A stretch of 64,000 nt of DNA from contig JAAYFD010000032.1 of NCBI GenBank assembly GCA_012728415.1, positions 59,512-123,511 on the forward strand, in the 5' to 3' direction. The notes below the pieces were generated by a model. The model did no database searches, was not told the DNA's origin, and saw nothing but the letters and a program-made list of their open reading frames with translations. The stretch's first letter is position 1; each line of letters begins with the position of its first letter. The translations under genes and the position numbers were made by a program. This document shows positions 11,263 to 23,597 of the stretch, one piece after another. The stretch is from Gammaproteobacteria bacterium (lineage in GTDB: Bacteria > Pseudomonadota > Gammaproteobacteria > Pseudomonadales > Pseudomonadaceae).

Positions 11263-11664
11263 TTACTTTTTCTTGACGTAAAGAACCAGGCTGTGATCAA
11301 CCAGCTCATAGCCCATTTCTTCAACGATTTCTTGCTGCCTCTGCTCAATTTTTTCGTCGTAAAACTCGAACACCTCGCCAGAGTCTACACATACGATGTG
11401 GTCATGATGCTCACCATCATCCAGCTCAAACACGGCGTGACCACCATCAAAGTTATGCCGGATAACCAGTCCGGCATTCTCAAACTGGGTCAGAACCCGA
11501 TACACAGTCGCCAGGCCGACATCGTCTCCCGCTTCCATCAATGCTTTATAGACATCCTCGGCACTCATGTGACGCTGCTCAGATGCGTCCAGGATCTGCA
11601 TGATTTTGACTCGCGGCAAGGTGACCTTCAATCCAGCCTTACGCAATTCAATATTTTCAGACAT
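11263..11664 (-). CDS. fur: ferric uptake regulator Fur
   Basis: SENIELRKAGLKVTLPRVKIMQIL; HDHIVCVDSGEVFEF. Confidence 0.95.
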   Translation of the reverse strand: MSENIELRKAGLKVTLPRVKIMQILDASEQRHMSAEDVYKALMEAGDDVGLATVYRVLTQFENAGLVIRHNFDGGHAVFELDDGEHHDHIVCVDSGEVFEFYDEKIEQRQQEIVEEMGYELVDHSLVLYVKKK

Positions 11665-11765
11665 AATCTACTACTCATTATATGCGGTTTCGCAGACACC
11701 CGGGAACAGGTATGCTTTGCCGTTCAATTAAATTGCACAACAACGATAGTGGAAGTTCGTCGCCA

Positions 11766-12128
11766 ATGCAAAAGAAACCTTTACTGCACAGCCTCTGTCT
11801 GGCCACCCTCCTCGCTATTGCCGGCTGCTCCATACCCGGCGTCTACAAGGTCGACGTTCAGCAAGGCAATGTCATCACACAAGACATGGTCGATCAGTTA
11901 CGCCCCGGCATGACGACACAGCAAGTCCGCTTCATCATGGGCACTCCGCTGATCAGCGATACTTTTAACCCACAGCGCTGGGATTATCTTTACAGCCTGG
12001 AGCCCGGCCGCCAACAGCGTCGCCAGGAGCGCATCAGCCTTACTTTTGACCAGGAAGGCAGGCTGATCGGGCTGCAAGGAGACTTCATGCCGGGCGTCAG
12101 CAAAGACCAGGCCATCCTTGGCGACTGA
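11766..12128 (+). CDS. bamE: outer membrane assembly lipoprotein BamE
   Basis: lipobox [36 protein letters not shown]. Confidence 0.92.
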   Translation: MQKKPLLHSLCLATLLAIAGCSIPGVYKVDVQQGNVITQDMVDQLRPGMTTQQVRFIMGTPLISDTFNPQRWDYLYSLEPGRQQRRQERISLTFDQEGRLIGLQGDFMPGVSKDQAILGD

Positions 12129-12232
12129 GACCAGCCCGTACCCTCGCCGGCAACGCTTGCCTCCCAGTGAGAATCATTAAGCCCTGCTCCGGTCCGCGGT
12201 TGCGCAGTGCAGCGCGGTCACGGAGCACAGCT

Positions 12233-12541
12233 CTAGCCTTCCCTGGTTTGTGCTGCCCGCTGGGCACGCTGCTTGCGCACTTCTTTCGGATCCACCAGCA
12301 AGGGCCGGTAAATTTCAACCCGGTCACCATGCTCCAGAACCTGCTCGTCCGGTTTGCTGACAGCCCTGCCAAAGATCCCCAGCGGACTGCCTGCCAGATC
12401 CAGCCCGGGAAACTCCCTGTCCAGTCCGGACAGCATAGCCGCCTGACGTACCGTTGTGCCTTCGGCAACCCGCAATTCCACAATTTTCTGTTTATTGGCC
12501 AGTGCATAGGCCACTTCGACATCCAGCATTGCCTTATCCAT
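12233..12541 (-). CDS. rnfH: RnfH family protein (RatB/UPF0125)
   Basis: VEVAYALANKQKIVELRVAEGTTV...DRVEIYRPLLVDPKEVRKQRA. Confidence 0.9.
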   Translation of the reverse strand: MDKAMLDVEVAYALANKQKIVELRVAEGTTVRQAAMLSGLDREFPGLDLAGSPLGIFGRAVSKPDEQVLEHGDRVEIYRPLLVDPKEVRKQRAQRAAQTREG

Positions 12542-12968
12542 ACAGTTGCTGCGCCCTCCGGCAAAATGCATCCACCATGGTACTGGCTGCATGATTGAAT
12601 AACGGTCCCAAGGTGGCCCGCATGATGGCACCCGAATAATCAAACTCAAGATCAAGACTGATCTTGCTCGCTTCGTCTGTCAGCGCCTGAAAAGTCCAGA
12701 CTCCATGCAAATGACTAAAGGGACCGCTAACCAGCCGCATCTCGATACTCCGGCCAGGGTCAAGCCGGTTATGTGTGGTAAAACGTTGTGACAATCCGGC
12801 TTTGCTCACAGTCAGCTCGGCCGTCATCTGTTTGTCATCAGATTCCAGTATTTTGGCTGCCGAACACCATGGCAAAAAATCCGGGTATGCCTGCACATCG
12901 TTGACCATGTCAAACAGCGCCCCAGCCGGATATGGCAGCAATGCCGAACGGTTAATTTTGGTAGTCAT
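12534..12968 (-). CDS. ratA: type II toxin-antitoxin system RatA family toxin (START-like/COQ10 domain)
   Basis: [34 protein letters not shown]. Confidence 0.92.
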   Translation of the reverse strand: MTTKINRSALLPYPAGALFDMVNDVQAYPDFLPWCSAAKILESDDKQMTAELTVSKAGLSQRFTTHNRLDPGRSIEMRLVSGPFSHLHGVWTFQALTDEASKISLDLEFDYSGAIMRATLGPLFNHAASTMVDAFCRRAQQLYG

Positions 12969-13122
12969 CAGTCTCTGTCGTATACAGTCAAACCTTAGTC
13001 GCGCAACAGTCTACCGAAAGCGGCACTGCTGGAACAGTCACCCGCTTTGTGAAAATGCATTTTCACTCTGCATACAGCTACCACTCGCCAGAAAACAATA
13101 TTGCCTCTATAATGCTACGGCT

Positions 13123-13599
13123 ATGGCTAAACAGAAAAAGCACCCCAAGGGGACCATCGCGCTCAACAAGAAAGCGCGTCACGATTATTTTATTGAGCAC
13201 CGTTTCGAAGCGGGGCTTGCGCTCGCCGGCTGGGAAGTCAAAAGCCTGCGTGAGGGCAAAGCCCAGCTGGTTGACAGCTACGTGCTACTCAAAGATGGCG
13301 AAGCCTGGCTGATGGGCTGTCACATCACCCCATTAAAAACTGCAAGCACCCATGTAGTTGCCGACCCTACCCGCACCCGCAAGCTGTTGCTGAACAAGCG
13401 CGAACTGGAAAAGCTGTTTGGCGGCGTTCAGCGTCAGGGCTATACCTGCGTGGCACTGGCCCTGTACTGGAAAAAACATCTGGTCAAATGTGAAATCGCC
13501 CTGGCCAAGGGCAAGAAGGATTTTGACAAGCGCCACGTCCTGAAAGAACGCGACTCCCAGCGCGAAATGCAGCGCGCCATCCGCGAAAAAAACAAGTAG
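13123..13599 (+). CDS. smpB: SsrA-binding protein SmpB
   Basis: [38 protein letters not shown]. Confidence 0.96.
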   Translation: MAKQKKHPKGTIALNKKARHDYFIEHRFEAGLALAGWEVKSLREGKAQLVDSYVLLKDGEAWLMGCHITPLKTASTHVVADPTRTRKLLLNKRELEKLFGGVQRQGYTCVALALYWKKHLVKCEIALAKGKKDFDKRHVLKERDSQREMQRAIREKNK

Positions 13600-13853
13600 C
13601 GGCTATAACCTTCGCTCGCACGCAACTACTGGTTTGTATCCCTCACTGCCCAAGGCAGGCCCGGGGTACGCGGGATATTGTCACTGCCCCTGACGGCCTG
13701 TGTATTTCAATCGCCAAACCGGCACACACCCGGCACAACTCAGCGCATGTCCCCTACCGCCACGCCACAAACCACCCACAGCAGCCCAAACACCACACAG
13801 CGACAGCAGCCCGGCATCGCCGGGCTATCTCCCTCCCGCACAAGGTAGATTCA

Positions 13854-13944
13854 GGGTGTGCGGGATGTTATGGCAGGCCTTAGCGGTTTGTGTCATTTCA
13901 ATGACACGAACCAGCGTCAGCCTGTCATAGCATTCCGCACACCC
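13854..13944. repeat. 91-bp near-perfect palindrome (MITE/ncRNA-like hairpin)
   Basis: GGGTGTGCGGGATGTTATG...GGTTTGTGTCATT-TC-AATGACACGAACC...CATAGCATTCCGCACACCC pairs along almost its full length. Confidence 0.7.
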
Positions 13945-14044
13945 CAGCCACCACGGTGCAAAACCATCACAAAACCACCCATCTCCCCTTTTCATGTAAA
14001 GTACCCATCTTCCATAAGTTTCCCCAGACCATTCAGCGAGTTCC

Positions 14045-16612
14045 ATGTCCAGTTCCAGCACCCAGCACACCCCGATGATGCAGCAGTATTGGCAGCTAAA
14101 AAACCAGCACCCGAACCAGATCATGTTTTATCGGATGGGCGATTTTTACGAACTTTTTTATGACGATGCCAAAAAGGTCGCCCGGCTGCTCGACATCACC
14201 CTGACCTCACGCGGCCAGTCAGCCGGCCAGGCCGTCCCCATGGCCGGCATTCCCTACCATGCAGTTGAAGGTCACCTGGCCAAACTGGTCAAGCTTGGCG
14301 AATCGGTGGTGATTTGCGAACAGGTCGGCGATCCGGCCACCAGCAAGGGACCGGTCGAACGCCAGGTGGTACGTATTGTCACTCCCGGTACACTGACCGA
14401 TGAAGCATTGCTGGATGAACACCAGGACAGCCTGATCGCGGCCATTCTGGGTGAGGATCAGTTATTTGGCCTGGCAGTGCTGGACATCAGCAGCGGCCGT
14501 TTCCAGGTGCAGGAGCTGGACGGGTTACCCGCCCTGCTGGCCGAGCTGGGGCGCTTCAATCCCGCCGAGCTGTTGTTGCCGGAAGACTGGCCCCTGCTTG
14601 ACCAGCTGCCGCAACAGCGCACCCGCCAGCAACGGCCAATTTGGGAATTTGATATCGACAGCGCCCACAAGGCTCTGTGCCAGCAGTTTGGCACCAAGGA
14701 CCTGCGCGGGTTCGGTTGTGACGGATTAAGTCTGGCACTGGGTGCCGCTGGCTGCCTGCTGCAATATGCCAGGGATACCCAACGCACTGCCCTGCCACAT
14801 ATTCGCCGCCTCAGCCACGAACAGGCCAGCCATAGCGTGGTACTGGACGCTGCCACACGACGCAACCTTGAGCTGGACCAAAACCTTTCCGGCGGTCGCG
14901 ACAACACCTTACTGTCAGTGCTGGACCAGTGCCAGACCGCCATGGGCACCCGCCTGCTGAGCCGCTGGCTGCATCGTCCGCTGCGCCAGCGTGATGTGCT
15001 GGAACAACGCCAGGATGCCATCGCCCACCTGCTTACCAACTATCATTTTGAGGCCCTGCAGCCCCAGCTCAAGCATATTGGCGATATTGAGCGCGTACTG
15101 GCCCGGGTTGCCCTGCGCAGTGCCCGACCGCGCGACCTGGCACGCCTGCGCGATGCCCTGAACGCCCTGCCGGAATTACAACAGACACTGGCAGCCTGCA
15201 ATGAAGGGCGGCTGCTGCAACTGGCGAGTGAGATCAGCCAGTTTCCCGAGCTGGCCGATACCCTCGAACGGGCCGTGGTTGATACACCGCCGGCAGTAAT
15301 CCGTGATGGCGGCGTGCTCAAGGCCGGCTACAACGCCGAGCTGGACGAGCTGCTCAACATCAACGAGAACGCCGCCCAGTTCCTGCTGGACCTGGAAACC
15401 CGGGAGAAGGAGCGTACCGGCCTGGCCAACCTCAAGGTCGGCTATAACCGTGTCCACGGTTACTACATCGAACTGCCCACCCGTCAGGCCGAGCAGGCAC
15501 CCATGGATTACATCCGCCGCCAAACCCTCAAGGGCAGCGAGCGCTTCATTACCGCTGAGCTGAAAGAGTTCGAAGACAAGGCCCTGTCAGCCAAAAGCCG
15601 CGCACTGGCACTGGAAAAACAGCTGTATGACGAACTGGTCGAGTTGCTGATCGGCTCACTGGGCGAGCTGCAACTGAGCGCCATGGCACTGGCCGAACTG
15701 GACGTGCTGGTCAACCTGGCCAGCCGCGCACTGGACCTGGACCTGTGCCGTCCACAATTTGTTGACGAACCGGCACTGCATATTGAGCAGGGTCGCCACC
15801 CGGTGGTCGAACAGGTGCTGACCACACCCTTTGTCGCCAATGATGTCGAGCTGCACGATGACTGCCGCATGCTGGTCATTACCGGCCCCAACATGGGTGG
15901 TAAATCTACCTATATGCGTCAGACCGCACTCATTGTGTTGCTGGCCCATATCGGCAGCTATGTACCTGCCACCCGCTGCCGCCTATCGGCTGTTGACCGT
16001 ATCTTCACCCGCATCGGCTCCAGTGATGACCTGGCCGGCGGCCGCTCCACCTTCATGGTGGAAATGAGCGAAACAGCGAACATCCTGCACAATGCCACCG
16101 AACACAGCCTGGTCCTGATGGACGAAGTGGGCCGCGGCACCAGCACCTTTGACGGCCTGTCACTGGCTTGGGCCGCCGCCGAACAGCTGGCCGCCCTGCG
16201 CAGCTGGACACTGTTTGCCACTCACTACTTCGAGCTGACTGCCCTGCCCGAGCAGCTGGAGCATGTCGCCAACGTGCACCTGAGCGCCACCGAGCACAAA
16301 GAACGCATTGTGTTCCTGCACCATGTGTTGCCCGGCCCAGCCAACCAAAGCTATGGCCTGGCAGTGGCCCAGCTGGCTGGCGTCCCCGAACCGGTCATTG
16401 AACGTGCCCGTCAGCATCTGCAACAGCTGGAGCAACAAAGCCTGGAGCAACCCGCCGCGACAACCCGTCACACCATGCACTCGCCACTGCAGCCCGACCT
16501 GTTCGCCACTGCGCCCCACCCTGTGGCTGAGGCCTTGAGCAGGATCAATCCGGACGAGCTCAGCCCGCGCCAAGCTCTGGAATTGTTATATAAGTGGAAG
16601 GACAGGTTCTAA
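14045..16612 (+). CDS. mutS: DNA mismatch repair protein MutS
   Basis: [45 protein letters not shown]. Confidence 0.97.
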   Translation: MSSSSTQHTPMMQQYWQLKNQHPNQIMFYRMGDFYELFYDDAKKVARLLDITLTSRGQSAGQAVPMAGIPYHAVEGHLAKLVKLGESVVICEQVGDPATSKGPVERQVVRIVTPGTLTDEALLDEHQDSLIAAILGEDQLFGLAVLDISSGRFQVQELDGLPALLAELGRFNPAELLLPEDWPLLDQLPQQRTRQQRPIWEFDIDSAHKALCQQFGTKDLRGFGCDGLSLALGAAGCLLQYARDTQRTALPHIRRLSHEQASHSVVLDAATRRNLELDQNLSGGRDNTLLSVLDQCQTAMGTRLLSRWLHRPLRQRDVLEQRQDAIAHLLTNYHFEALQPQLKHIGDIERVLARVALRSARPRDLARLRDALNALPELQQTLAACNEGRLLQLASEISQFPELADTLERAVVDTPPAVIRDGGVLKAGYNAELDELLNINENAAQFLLDLETREKERTGLANLKVGYNRVHGYYIELPTRQAEQAPMDYIRRQTLKGSERFITAELKEFEDKALSAKSRALALEKQLYDELVELLIGSLGELQLSAMALAELDVLVNLASRALDLDLCRPQFVDEPALHIEQGRHPVVEQVLTTPFVANDVELHDDCRMLVITGPNMGGKSTYMRQTALIVLLAHIGSYVPATRCRLSAVDRIFTRIGSSDDLAGGRSTFMVEMSETANILHNATEHSLVLMDEVGRGTSTFDGLSLAWAAAEQLAALRSWTLFATHYFELTALPEQLEHVANVHLSATEHKERIVFLHHVLPGPANQSYGLAVAQLAGVPEPVIERARQHLQQLEQQSLEQPAATTRHTMHSPLQPDLFATAPHPVAEALSRINPDELSPRQALELLYKWKDRF

Positions 16613-16760
16613 CATCTGCAAGCACAAGCTGCTAGAATGCTGCGGATTATAAAGAGTTTGATTTGTGCCCCGGCCTGCTGCCCCGGGCACAACACCGTTT
16701 TTGCATAGACGGGCGATCTGCAACTGCATTGACTGCCCGTACCTGCCTGGAGAATCCGAC

Positions 16761-17084
16761 ATGACATTTGTGGTAACCGACAACTGCGTCAAGTGCAAAT
16801 ACACCGACTGTGTGGAAGTCTGCCCGGTTGACTGTTTCTACGAAGGCCCCAATTTCCTCGTCATTCATCCCGATGAGTGCATCGACTGCGCCCTCTGCGA
16901 GCCTGAGTGCCCGGCCGTCGCCATCTATGCGGAAGACGAAGTACCAGAGGACATGCAGGAATACATTGAGCTCAACGCCGAACTGGCTGAGATCTGGCCG
17001 AACATCAGTGAGAAAAAAGACCCGCTACCCGATGCCGAAGAGTGGGACGGCGTAGCCGACAAACTCCAGTATCTGGAGCGTTAA
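16761..17084 (+). CDS. fdxA: 7Fe ferredoxin FdxA
   Basis: [46 protein letters not shown]. Confidence 0.95.
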   Translation: MTFVVTDNCVKCKYTDCVEVCPVDCFYEGPNFLVIHPDECIDCALCEPECPAVAIYAEDEVPEDMQEYIELNAELAEIWPNISEKKDPLPDAEEWDGVADKLQYLER

Positions 17085-17090
17085 ATCCCG

Positions 17091-17119
17091 AAAGGCGCCG
17101 CACTGCAGCGCCTTTTTTC
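17091..17119 (+). terminator. intrinsic terminator after fdxA
   Basis: AAAGGCGCcgcactgcaGCGCCTTTTTT. Confidence 0.75.
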
Positions 17120-17160
17120 ATTCTTGCCCCTGCTTTTCCAACCCTTGTCAAGGACCCGTC

Positions 17161-18624
17161 ATGACCTTACGCCGCACCAAAATTGTCGCCACAATCGGCC
17201 CCGCCTGTGATCAGCCCGGCGTGCTGGAACAGCTGATTTTGGCCGGCATGAACGTTGCCCGCCTCAACTTTTCTCACGGCACCGCCGACGAACACCGCCA
17301 GCGTGCGGCGTGCATTCGCGAGCTGGCCCGCAAGCATGGCCGGCACGTTGCCCTGCTGGGAGACCTACAAGGCCCAAAAATACGCATCGCCCGCTTTACC
17401 GATGGCAAGATCGAGTTGCAAGCTGGCGACCGCTTTGCTTTTTCCATCAGCCACCCGAAAGATGCCGGCACCCGCGAGCGGGTCTGCATCGACTACCCGG
17501 CCCTGGTCACCGACTGCAACGTTGGCGATGAATTGCTGCTGGATGATGGCCGCGTCATTTTGCGGGTCGAAGAAGTCACCCCGGACAGCCTTGAGTGCCG
17601 CGTACTGGTCGGCGGCACCCTGTCTGACCACAAGGGTATCAACAAGCGTGGCGGCGGCCTGACCGCACCGGCCCTGACCGACAAAGACCGCCAAGACATC
17701 CTGCTGGCCACCGAACTGGAGCTCGAATACATTGCCGTCTCTTTCCCCCGTGATGCCGCCGACATGCTGCAGGCACGCCAATTATGCGACGAGGCGGGCA
17801 GTCAGGCCTGGCTGGTGGCTAAAATCGAGCGTGCCGAAGCGGTAAACAATGACGAGGTTCTGGCCGGACTGATCGAGGCCAGCGATGCTGTAATGGTTGC
17901 CCGTGGTGACCTGGCCGTGGAAATCGGCGATGCCGAACTGGTCGGCATTCAAAAGAAAATCATTGCCGCCGCCCGCCGTCACAACAAGGCCGTCATCACC
18001 GCAACCCAGATGATGGAATCGATGATCAGCAGCCCGACCCCAACCCGGGCCGAAGTGTCCGATGTTGCCAACGCTGTCCTGGACCATACTGACGCCGTCA
18101 TGCTGTCTGCTGAAACCGCCGCTGGCCAGTTTCCAGTTGAAGCCGTTGCCGCCATGGCCCGCATTTGCATGGGTGCCGAGCGCTCGCCAGCTTTGCAGTC
18201 TTCATCCCACCGCATCGGTCGCGTGTTCGGCCAGCAGGACGAGAGCATAGCACTGGCCACAATGTACATCGCCAACCACTATCCGGGTGTCAGGGCCATC
18301 ATTGCCCTCACCGAAAGCGGTCGCACGCCCCTGGTCATGACGCGCATCCGCACCACGATTCCGGTATACGCTTTTTCATCCAACCGCATGACGCAAACTC
18401 GCGTAGCATTGTTCCGCGGTGTTGAAACCATAGCTTTCAACCCGTCCGAGCATGCAGAAAACGAAGTCTGCAGCGCTGCCATCGAACAACTGCTGACACG
18501 CAATATTGTACAGCCCGGCGACCAGGTCATTCTGACCATGGGTGACGTCCACCACTGCGTCGGCTGCACCAACACCATGAAAATCCTGCAAGTGCAAGCC
18601 AGTCAGCGCCCTGAAAACAGCTAA
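17161..18624 (+). CDS. pyk: pyruvate kinase
   Basis: RRTKIVATIGPAC; MVARGDLAVEIG; ITATQMMESMI. Confidence 0.95.
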   Translation: MTLRRTKIVATIGPACDQPGVLEQLILAGMNVARLNFSHGTADEHRQRAACIRELARKHGRHVALLGDLQGPKIRIARFTDGKIELQAGDRFAFSISHPKDAGTRERVCIDYPALVTDCNVGDELLLDDGRVILRVEEVTPDSLECRVLVGGTLSDHKGINKRGGGLTAPALTDKDRQDILLATELELEYIAVSFPRDAADMLQARQLCDEAGSQAWLVAKIERAEAVNNDEVLAGLIEASDAVMVARGDLAVEIGDAELVGIQKKIIAAARRHNKAVITATQMMESMISSPTPTRAEVSDVANAVLDHTDAVMLSAETAAGQFPVEAVAAMARICMGAERSPALQSSSHRIGRVFGQQDESIALATMYIANHYPGVRAIIALTESGRTPLVMTRIRTTIPVYAFSSNRMTQTRVALFRGVETIAFNPSEHAENEVCSAAIEQLLTRNIVQPGDQVILTMGDVHHCVGCTNTMKILQVQASQRPENS

Positions 18625-18637
18625 CCCTGTGCGGCGA

Positions 18638-19216
18638 CTAGCCGGGAAATTCCAGCCCGGCTTCACGCAGGGCGGCAATGACTTCGGCCATCGGCAAGCC
18701 GACCACATTGGTGTAGCTGCCGGCAATCGAGCTGACAAACAACCCGCCGCGCCCCTGAATGCCATAGCCGCCGGCCTTGTCCTGCTGCTCGCCGGTCTCC
18801 CAATACCAGTTCACCTCACGCTCTAACAGATTACGAAAGAACACAGTGGTACTGACCCGCTGAACACGCATGCTATCGACCGTTTTCAGGGCAAAAGCAG
18901 TCATCACCACATGTGAGCGTCCGGACAGCCTGCGCAGCATTGCAGCCGCCTGTGCACGGCCGGCCGGCTTGCCCAGCAGGTCGTCCTCCAGCGCCACTAC
19001 GGTATCTGCTGCCAGCACAAGTGCATTCGCCGGCTCACCCAGTTGCTGCAAACCGGCCTCAGCCTTTTCCTTGGCCATGCGCTCAACATAACTGGCCACA
19101 GGCTCCTGCGGCCGGCGTGACTCATTAATGGCAACGTCCAGAGCCCCAAACGGCAGCCCCAACTGACTCAACAGCTCGCGCCGGCGCGGCGAACTGGAAG
19201 CAAGATAGAGATTCAA
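18638..19216 (-). CDS. maf: Maf family nucleotide pyrophosphatase
   Basis: LYLASSSPRRRELLSQLGLPF; VLAADTVVALEDDLLGKP. Confidence 0.95.
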   Translation of the reverse strand: MNLYLASSSPRRRELLSQLGLPFGALDVAINESRRPQEPVASYVERMAKEKAEAGLQQLGEPANALVLAADTVVALEDDLLGKPAGRAQAAAMLRRLSGRSHVVMTAFALKTVDSMRVQRVSTTVFFRNLLEREVNWYWETGEQQDKAGGYGIQGRGGLFVSSIAGSYTNVVGLPMAEVIAALREAGLEFPG

Positions 19217-19481
19217 GAGCCCGCCCCTTTGTGTATAAATATTTCAGAAGCAGGATTCTACACCCACGGCAAGGCAACATACAGTCATGGCCGCACACAA
19301 CCTGCTTTCCGGCATCCCATGGCGCGACAACAAACCGCACCATGCGGAGGCAGCCGCCAATCATGGCAAAGCATCATCATATAGCCAAATGCTCTGGAAC
19401 CTCCCGGGGGCATGCTTGTACCCAGGGCACGCCTAAAGGATAATACCGCCACTATTTTTTTCAGGATCCGGCTATACATTC

Positions 19482-20066
19482 ATGAGCGAGCTAGTCCTCA
19501 TTGCCCTGAGCGCCATCTTGGTGAACAACTTTGTCCTGGTACAGTTTCTGGGCCTGTGCCCCTTTATGGGCGTCTCCAAAAAAATTGAAACCGCCATCGG
19601 TCTTTCACTGGCCACCACCTTTGTCCTGACCCTTGCCGCCATCGCCAGCTACCTGTTGCAGGCCTATGTGCTCAGGCCTCTGGATCTGGAGTTTCTGCGC
19701 ACCATCAGCTTTATCGTGGTGATTGCCGTCGTGGTGCAGTTCACCGAAATGCTGGTGCAAAAAGCCAGTCCCGTACTGTACCGTGTGCTCGGTATTTTCC
19801 TGCCCCTGATTACCACCAACTGCATCGTACTGGGCGTAGCGCTGCTCAACGCCAACCGCGTCGAGTACGGCTTTGTCGCCTCCAGCATCAATGGCTTTGC
19901 CGCCGGTCTGGGCTTTTCCCTGGTGTTGGTACTGTTTGCTGCCATGCGTGAGCGCATCGGCCTGTCAGATGTTCCCAAACCCTTCCAGGGCGCTGCCATC
20001 GGCATGATTACTGCCGGCCTGATGTCACTGGCCTTCATGGGCTTCAGCGGACTGGTGAAGCTATGA
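19482..20066 (+). CDS. rnfA: Rnf electron transport complex subunit A
   Basis: [27 protein letters not shown]. Confidence 0.96.
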   Translation: MSELVLIALSAILVNNFVLVQFLGLCPFMGVSKKIETAIGLSLATTFVLTLAAIASYLLQAYVLRPLDLEFLRTISFIVVIAVVVQFTEMLVQKASPVLYRVLGIFLPLITTNCIVLGVALLNANRVEYGFVASSINGFAAGLGFSLVLVLFAAMRERIGLSDVPKPFQGAAIGMITAGLMSLAFMGFSGLVKL

Positions 20067-20644
20067 GCCTGATCCTGATTGCGGTCATCACCCTGACCGT
20101 ACTGAGCCTGCTTTTTGGTGCCATTCTCGGCTTCGCTGCCGTCCGCTTTCGCGTCGAAGGCAACCCGATCGTTGACCAGATCAACGCCCTGTTGCCACAA
20201 ACCCAGTGCGGCCAGTGCGGTTATCCCGGCTGCCGCCCCTACGCCGAAGCCATTGCCAACGGTGACAAGATCAACAAGTGTCCGCCCGGTGGCGAAGCCA
20301 CCATCCAGGCACTGGCAGACCTGCTGGATGTCGAGCCTGAACCGCTGGATGCCGCAGAAGGCGAAAAACCGGTACAGGTTGCCTATATCCGCGAAGACGA
20401 ATGTATCGGCTGCACCAAGTGCATCCAGGCCTGCCCGGTGGACGCCATTCTCGGCGCTGCACGGCAGATGCACACCGTAATCGTCAGCGAATGCACCGGC
20501 TGCGACCTCTGCGTCGAGCCCTGCCCCGTGGACTGCATCGAAATGCGTCCGGTAACCGGCGACCTGCGCAGCTGGGCATGGGAGCAGCCCGCCAGCACAC
20601 CCGACTTGCTGATGATTGCCACCGACAGGGAGGTACAGGCATGA
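20063..20644 (+). CDS. rnfB: Rnf complex subunit B
   Basis: [21 protein letters not shown] plus two 4Fe-4S motifs. Confidence 0.96.
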   Translation: MSLILIAVITLTVLSLLFGAILGFAAVRFRVEGNPIVDQINALLPQTQCGQCGYPGCRPYAEAIANGDKINKCPPGGEATIQALADLLDVEPEPLDAAEGEKPVQVAYIREDECIGCTKCIQACPVDAILGAARQMHTVIVSECTGCDLCVEPCPVDCIEMRPVTGDLRSWAWEQPASTPDLLMIATDREVQA

Positions 20645-22551
20645 CTGCCAACTGGCCCTTGCACAGATTCCACGGCGGCATTCATCCGCCAGAAAACAAA
20701 ACACAATCCACCAGCGGCCCAATCCGGCAAGCGCCACTGCCGACCCTACTGGTGGTGCCGCTGCTGCAGCATATCGGCCAGCCGGCCGAACCCTGTGTCA
20801 GTGAAGGTGAACGGGTTTACAAAGGCCAGCTGATTGCCCTTCCTGCCGGCCTCGGTGCGGCCGTGCATGCGCCCAGCTCCGGCATCGTACAGCGCATTGG
20901 CGCGGCCCCCTATCCGCATGCTTCCGGCCAGACATTCACTGCCATCGAAATTGCCACCGACGGCAAAGATGAATGGCACCCCGACATCCAGCCGGCCGAT
21001 CCCGCCAGTCTGGACGATGAACAGCTGTTGCAGCGCATCCGGCAAGCCGGCATCAGCGGCATGGGCGGTGCCGGTTTCCCCACCGCCACCAAGCTGCACA
21101 GCGGCCAGCAGTCCAGCATTGATACCCTGATCATCAACGGTACCGAGTGTGAGCCCTACATCACTGCGGATGATATGCTGATGCGTGAGCGCGCAGCCGC
21201 CATCGTGGCCGGCAGTGCCATTTTGCAGCGTCTGCTGCAGGCCCGCCAGGTGGTGGTCGCCATTGAAGACAACAAGCCGGAAGCGGTTGCCGCCATGCAA
21301 AACGCTGTCCAGCAATCCAACTGGCATGTGGTGGTTGTTCCCACCCTGTACCCGTCCGGCGGCGAGCGCCAGCTGATCAAGATCATCACCGGGCTGGAAG
21401 TGCCTTCCGGCCGTTTGCCGGCCCACATCGGCATTGTCTGCCAAAACGTGGGGACGGCTGCCGCCGTGCACGATGCTGTCTATTTGGGCCAGCCACTGAT
21501 TTCCCGGGTTACCACCCTGACCGGTGCTGCCCTGCAACAGCCAATGAATGTGGAGTGCCTGATTGGCACCCCGGTCAACGAACTGCTGGAGCTGGCCGGC
21601 CTTGAACGCAAGCAGCTGAACCGGGTGATTGTTGGCGGCCCAATGATGGGTTTTAGCCTGGCCGACCTGAATGCACCAGCGATCAAGACCACCAACTGCC
21701 TGATAGCCAGTACCGAACAGGAAATGCCTGCACCCGAACCGGCCCTGCCCTGCATCCGCTGCGGCGAGTGCGAGCTGGTCTGTCCTGCCGGTCTGCTGCC
21801 ACAGCAACTACTGTTCTACGCTCAAGGGGGGGATCACGAACAACTGCAGGCCAACAACCTGTTTGACTGCATCGAGTGTGGCGCCTGCTCCTATGTCTGT
21901 TCCTCAAAAATCCCGCTGGTGCAGTACTACCGCTCAGCCAAGGCCGACATTCGCGAACAGCAGCAAAAGCAGGCCAAAGCTGAACACGCCCGCCAGCGCT
22001 TCGAGTTCCGCCAGGAGCGTCTACGCCTGGAAGAAGAGCGCAAAGCTGCCGAACGCCAGGCCCGCGCCGAGCGCATGGCTAAAGCCAAGGCGGCCAGAGA
22101 GCAGGCTGCTGCAGCCAAACCTGCACCAGCAGCTGACGGTCCGTCGGCCGATGCACTGAAAAAGCTGAAAATCGAAGCCAGCATGGCTCGTGTCGCGCTG
22201 GGCAAAGCAGAAAAACAGCTGGCCCAGCACGACACACCCGAGCTGCATGCCCAGGTCGAGCAGCTGCGGGCCGCCGCCGCCCGCGCACAACAGGCACTGG
22301 CCGATGCCGAAGCCAAAACAGCCCCGGCTACAGTAGCCGCCCCGGAAAAAACCGACAAAACCGGTAAGCCGGCCCTGAGCGAAGCCGCCAAAAAAGCCAA
22401 GATCGAACTGGCCATGGCCAAAGCTGCACTGAAAAAAGCCGAACGGGCCGAAGCGCCCGAAGAGGAACTGGGTGCGCTGCGCGAAGCCCTGGCCAACGCC
22501 GAACAAGCTCTGTCCACAGCAGAAGCCGGGCCCGCAATGGCCAGTGAATAA
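20641..22551 (+). CDS. rnfC: Rnf complex subunit C with Ala/Lys-rich C-terminal extension
   Basis: [53 protein letters not shown]. Confidence 0.95.
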   Translation: MTANWPLHRFHGGIHPPENKTQSTSGPIRQAPLPTLLVVPLLQHIGQPAEPCVSEGERVYKGQLIALPAGLGAAVHAPSSGIVQRIGAAPYPHASGQTFTAIEIATDGKDEWHPDIQPADPASLDDEQLLQRIRQAGISGMGGAGFPTATKLHSGQQSSIDTLIINGTECEPYITADDMLMRERAAAIVAGSAILQRLLQARQVVVAIEDNKPEAVAAMQNAVQQSNWHVVVVPTLYPSGGERQLIKIITGLEVPSGRLPAHIGIVCQNVGTAAAVHDAVYLGQPLISRVTTLTGAALQQPMNVECLIGTPVNELLELAGLERKQLNRVIVGGPMMGFSLADLNAPAIKTTNCLIASTEQEMPAPEPALPCIRCGECELVCPAGLLPQQLLFYAQGGDHEQLQANNLFDCIECGACSYVCSSKIPLVQYYRSAKADIREQQQKQAKAEHARQRFEFRQERLRLEEERKAAERQARAERMAKAKAAREQAAAAKPAPAADGPSADALKKLKIEASMARVALGKAEKQLAQHDTPELHAQVEQLRAAAARAQQALADAEAKTAPATVAAPEKTDKTGKPALSEAAKKAKIELAMAKAALKKAERAEAPEEELGALREALANAEQALSTAEAGPAMASE

Positions 22552-22562
22552 CCGGAGTTTTC

Positions 22563-23597
22563 ATGTTTTTAACTCAAGTCACCTCACCCCATGCCGTACG
22601 CAAGGATCACACGCGCAACCTGATGCTGCGTGTCATTCTGGCAGCCATTCCCGGTCTGCTGGTGTCCTGCTGGTTCTTCGGTCTGGGTCCACTGTTCAAC
22701 GTGCTGTTGTGCGCCCTGTTTGCCACCGGCTTTGAAAGCCTGGTCCTGAAACTGCGCCAGCGTCCGGTAATGTTTTATCTGAAAGACTACAGCGTACTGG
22801 TGACTGCCGTATTGCTGGGGCTGGCCCTGCCGCCCTGGTCACCCTGGTGGCTGCTGCTGGTCGCCACCGGTTTTGCCGTGGTGTTTGGCAAGCAGCTGTT
22901 TGGCGGACTGGGGCAAAATCCGTTCAACCCGGCCATGCTCGGTTATGTGGTGGTGCTGGTTTCCTTCCCGGTCGAGATGACCAGCTGGCCGGCTGCCCAC
23001 GCCGTAACCCTGCAGGGCGGGTTGGCCCACATGTTCGCCGGTACACCCTGGCTGGACGGCTGGAGCCAGGCCACCGTGCTGGACAGCCTGAAAAACAATC
23101 AGGGCCTGACTCTCGACGAGCTCTGGCAGGGTTACAACGGCTTTGGCTGGTTGTCCAGCCTGGACAGCGAGCTGACCAACCTGGCCTTTCTGCTCGGTGG
23201 CCTGTGGCTCCTGCACAAGCGCGTTTACACCTGGCACGCACCGGTCGGCATGCTGGCGGCACTGTTCGTCATGAGCCTGGTATTCTGGGGCGGCAGCGGC
23301 TCGGAGTCGAACGGCTCACCGCTGTTTCACCTGTTCAGCGGTGCCACCATGCTGGGTGCCTTTTTCATCATAACCGACCCGGTCAGCAGTGCCACCAGTA
23401 CCCGTGGCCGCCTGCTGTTCGGCATCGGCGCCGGTGTGCTGATTTACATTATCCGCAGCTGGGGCGGTTACCCGGATGCCATTGCTTTCTCGGTGCTGCT
23501 GATGAACCTCTGCGCGCCCACGCTGGACTACTTTACCCGGCCACGAGTCTACGGGCATGACAAAGCCAGACGCGGCTTCAACACGGAGGGCCAGTGA
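22563..23597 (+). CDS. rnfD: Rnf complex subunit D
   Basis: [40 protein letters not shown]. Confidence 0.95.
   Translation: MFLTQVTSPHAVRKDHTRNLMLRVILAAIPGLLVSCWFFGLGPLFNVLLCALFATGFESLVLKLRQRPVMFYLKDYSVLVTAVLLGLALPPWSPWWLLLVATGFAVVFGKQLFGGLGQNPFNPAMLGYVVVLVSFPVEMTSWPAAHAVTLQGGLAHMFAGTPWLDGWSQATVLDSLKNNQGLTLDELWQGYNGFGWLSSLDSELTNLAFLLGGLWLLHKRVYTWHAPVGMLAALFVMSLVFWGGSGSESNGSPLFHLFSGATMLGAFFIITDPVSSATSTRGRLLFGIGAGVLIYIIRSWGGYPDAIAFSVLLMNLCAPTLDYFTRPRVYGHDKARRGFNTEGQ

Noticed and set aside
12534-12968. ratA-rnfH as a toxin-antitoxin system of special interest
   Set aside because: This is the conserved, common smpB-ratA-rnfH-bamE-fur neighbourhood of gammaproteobacteria; not treated as a defense system.
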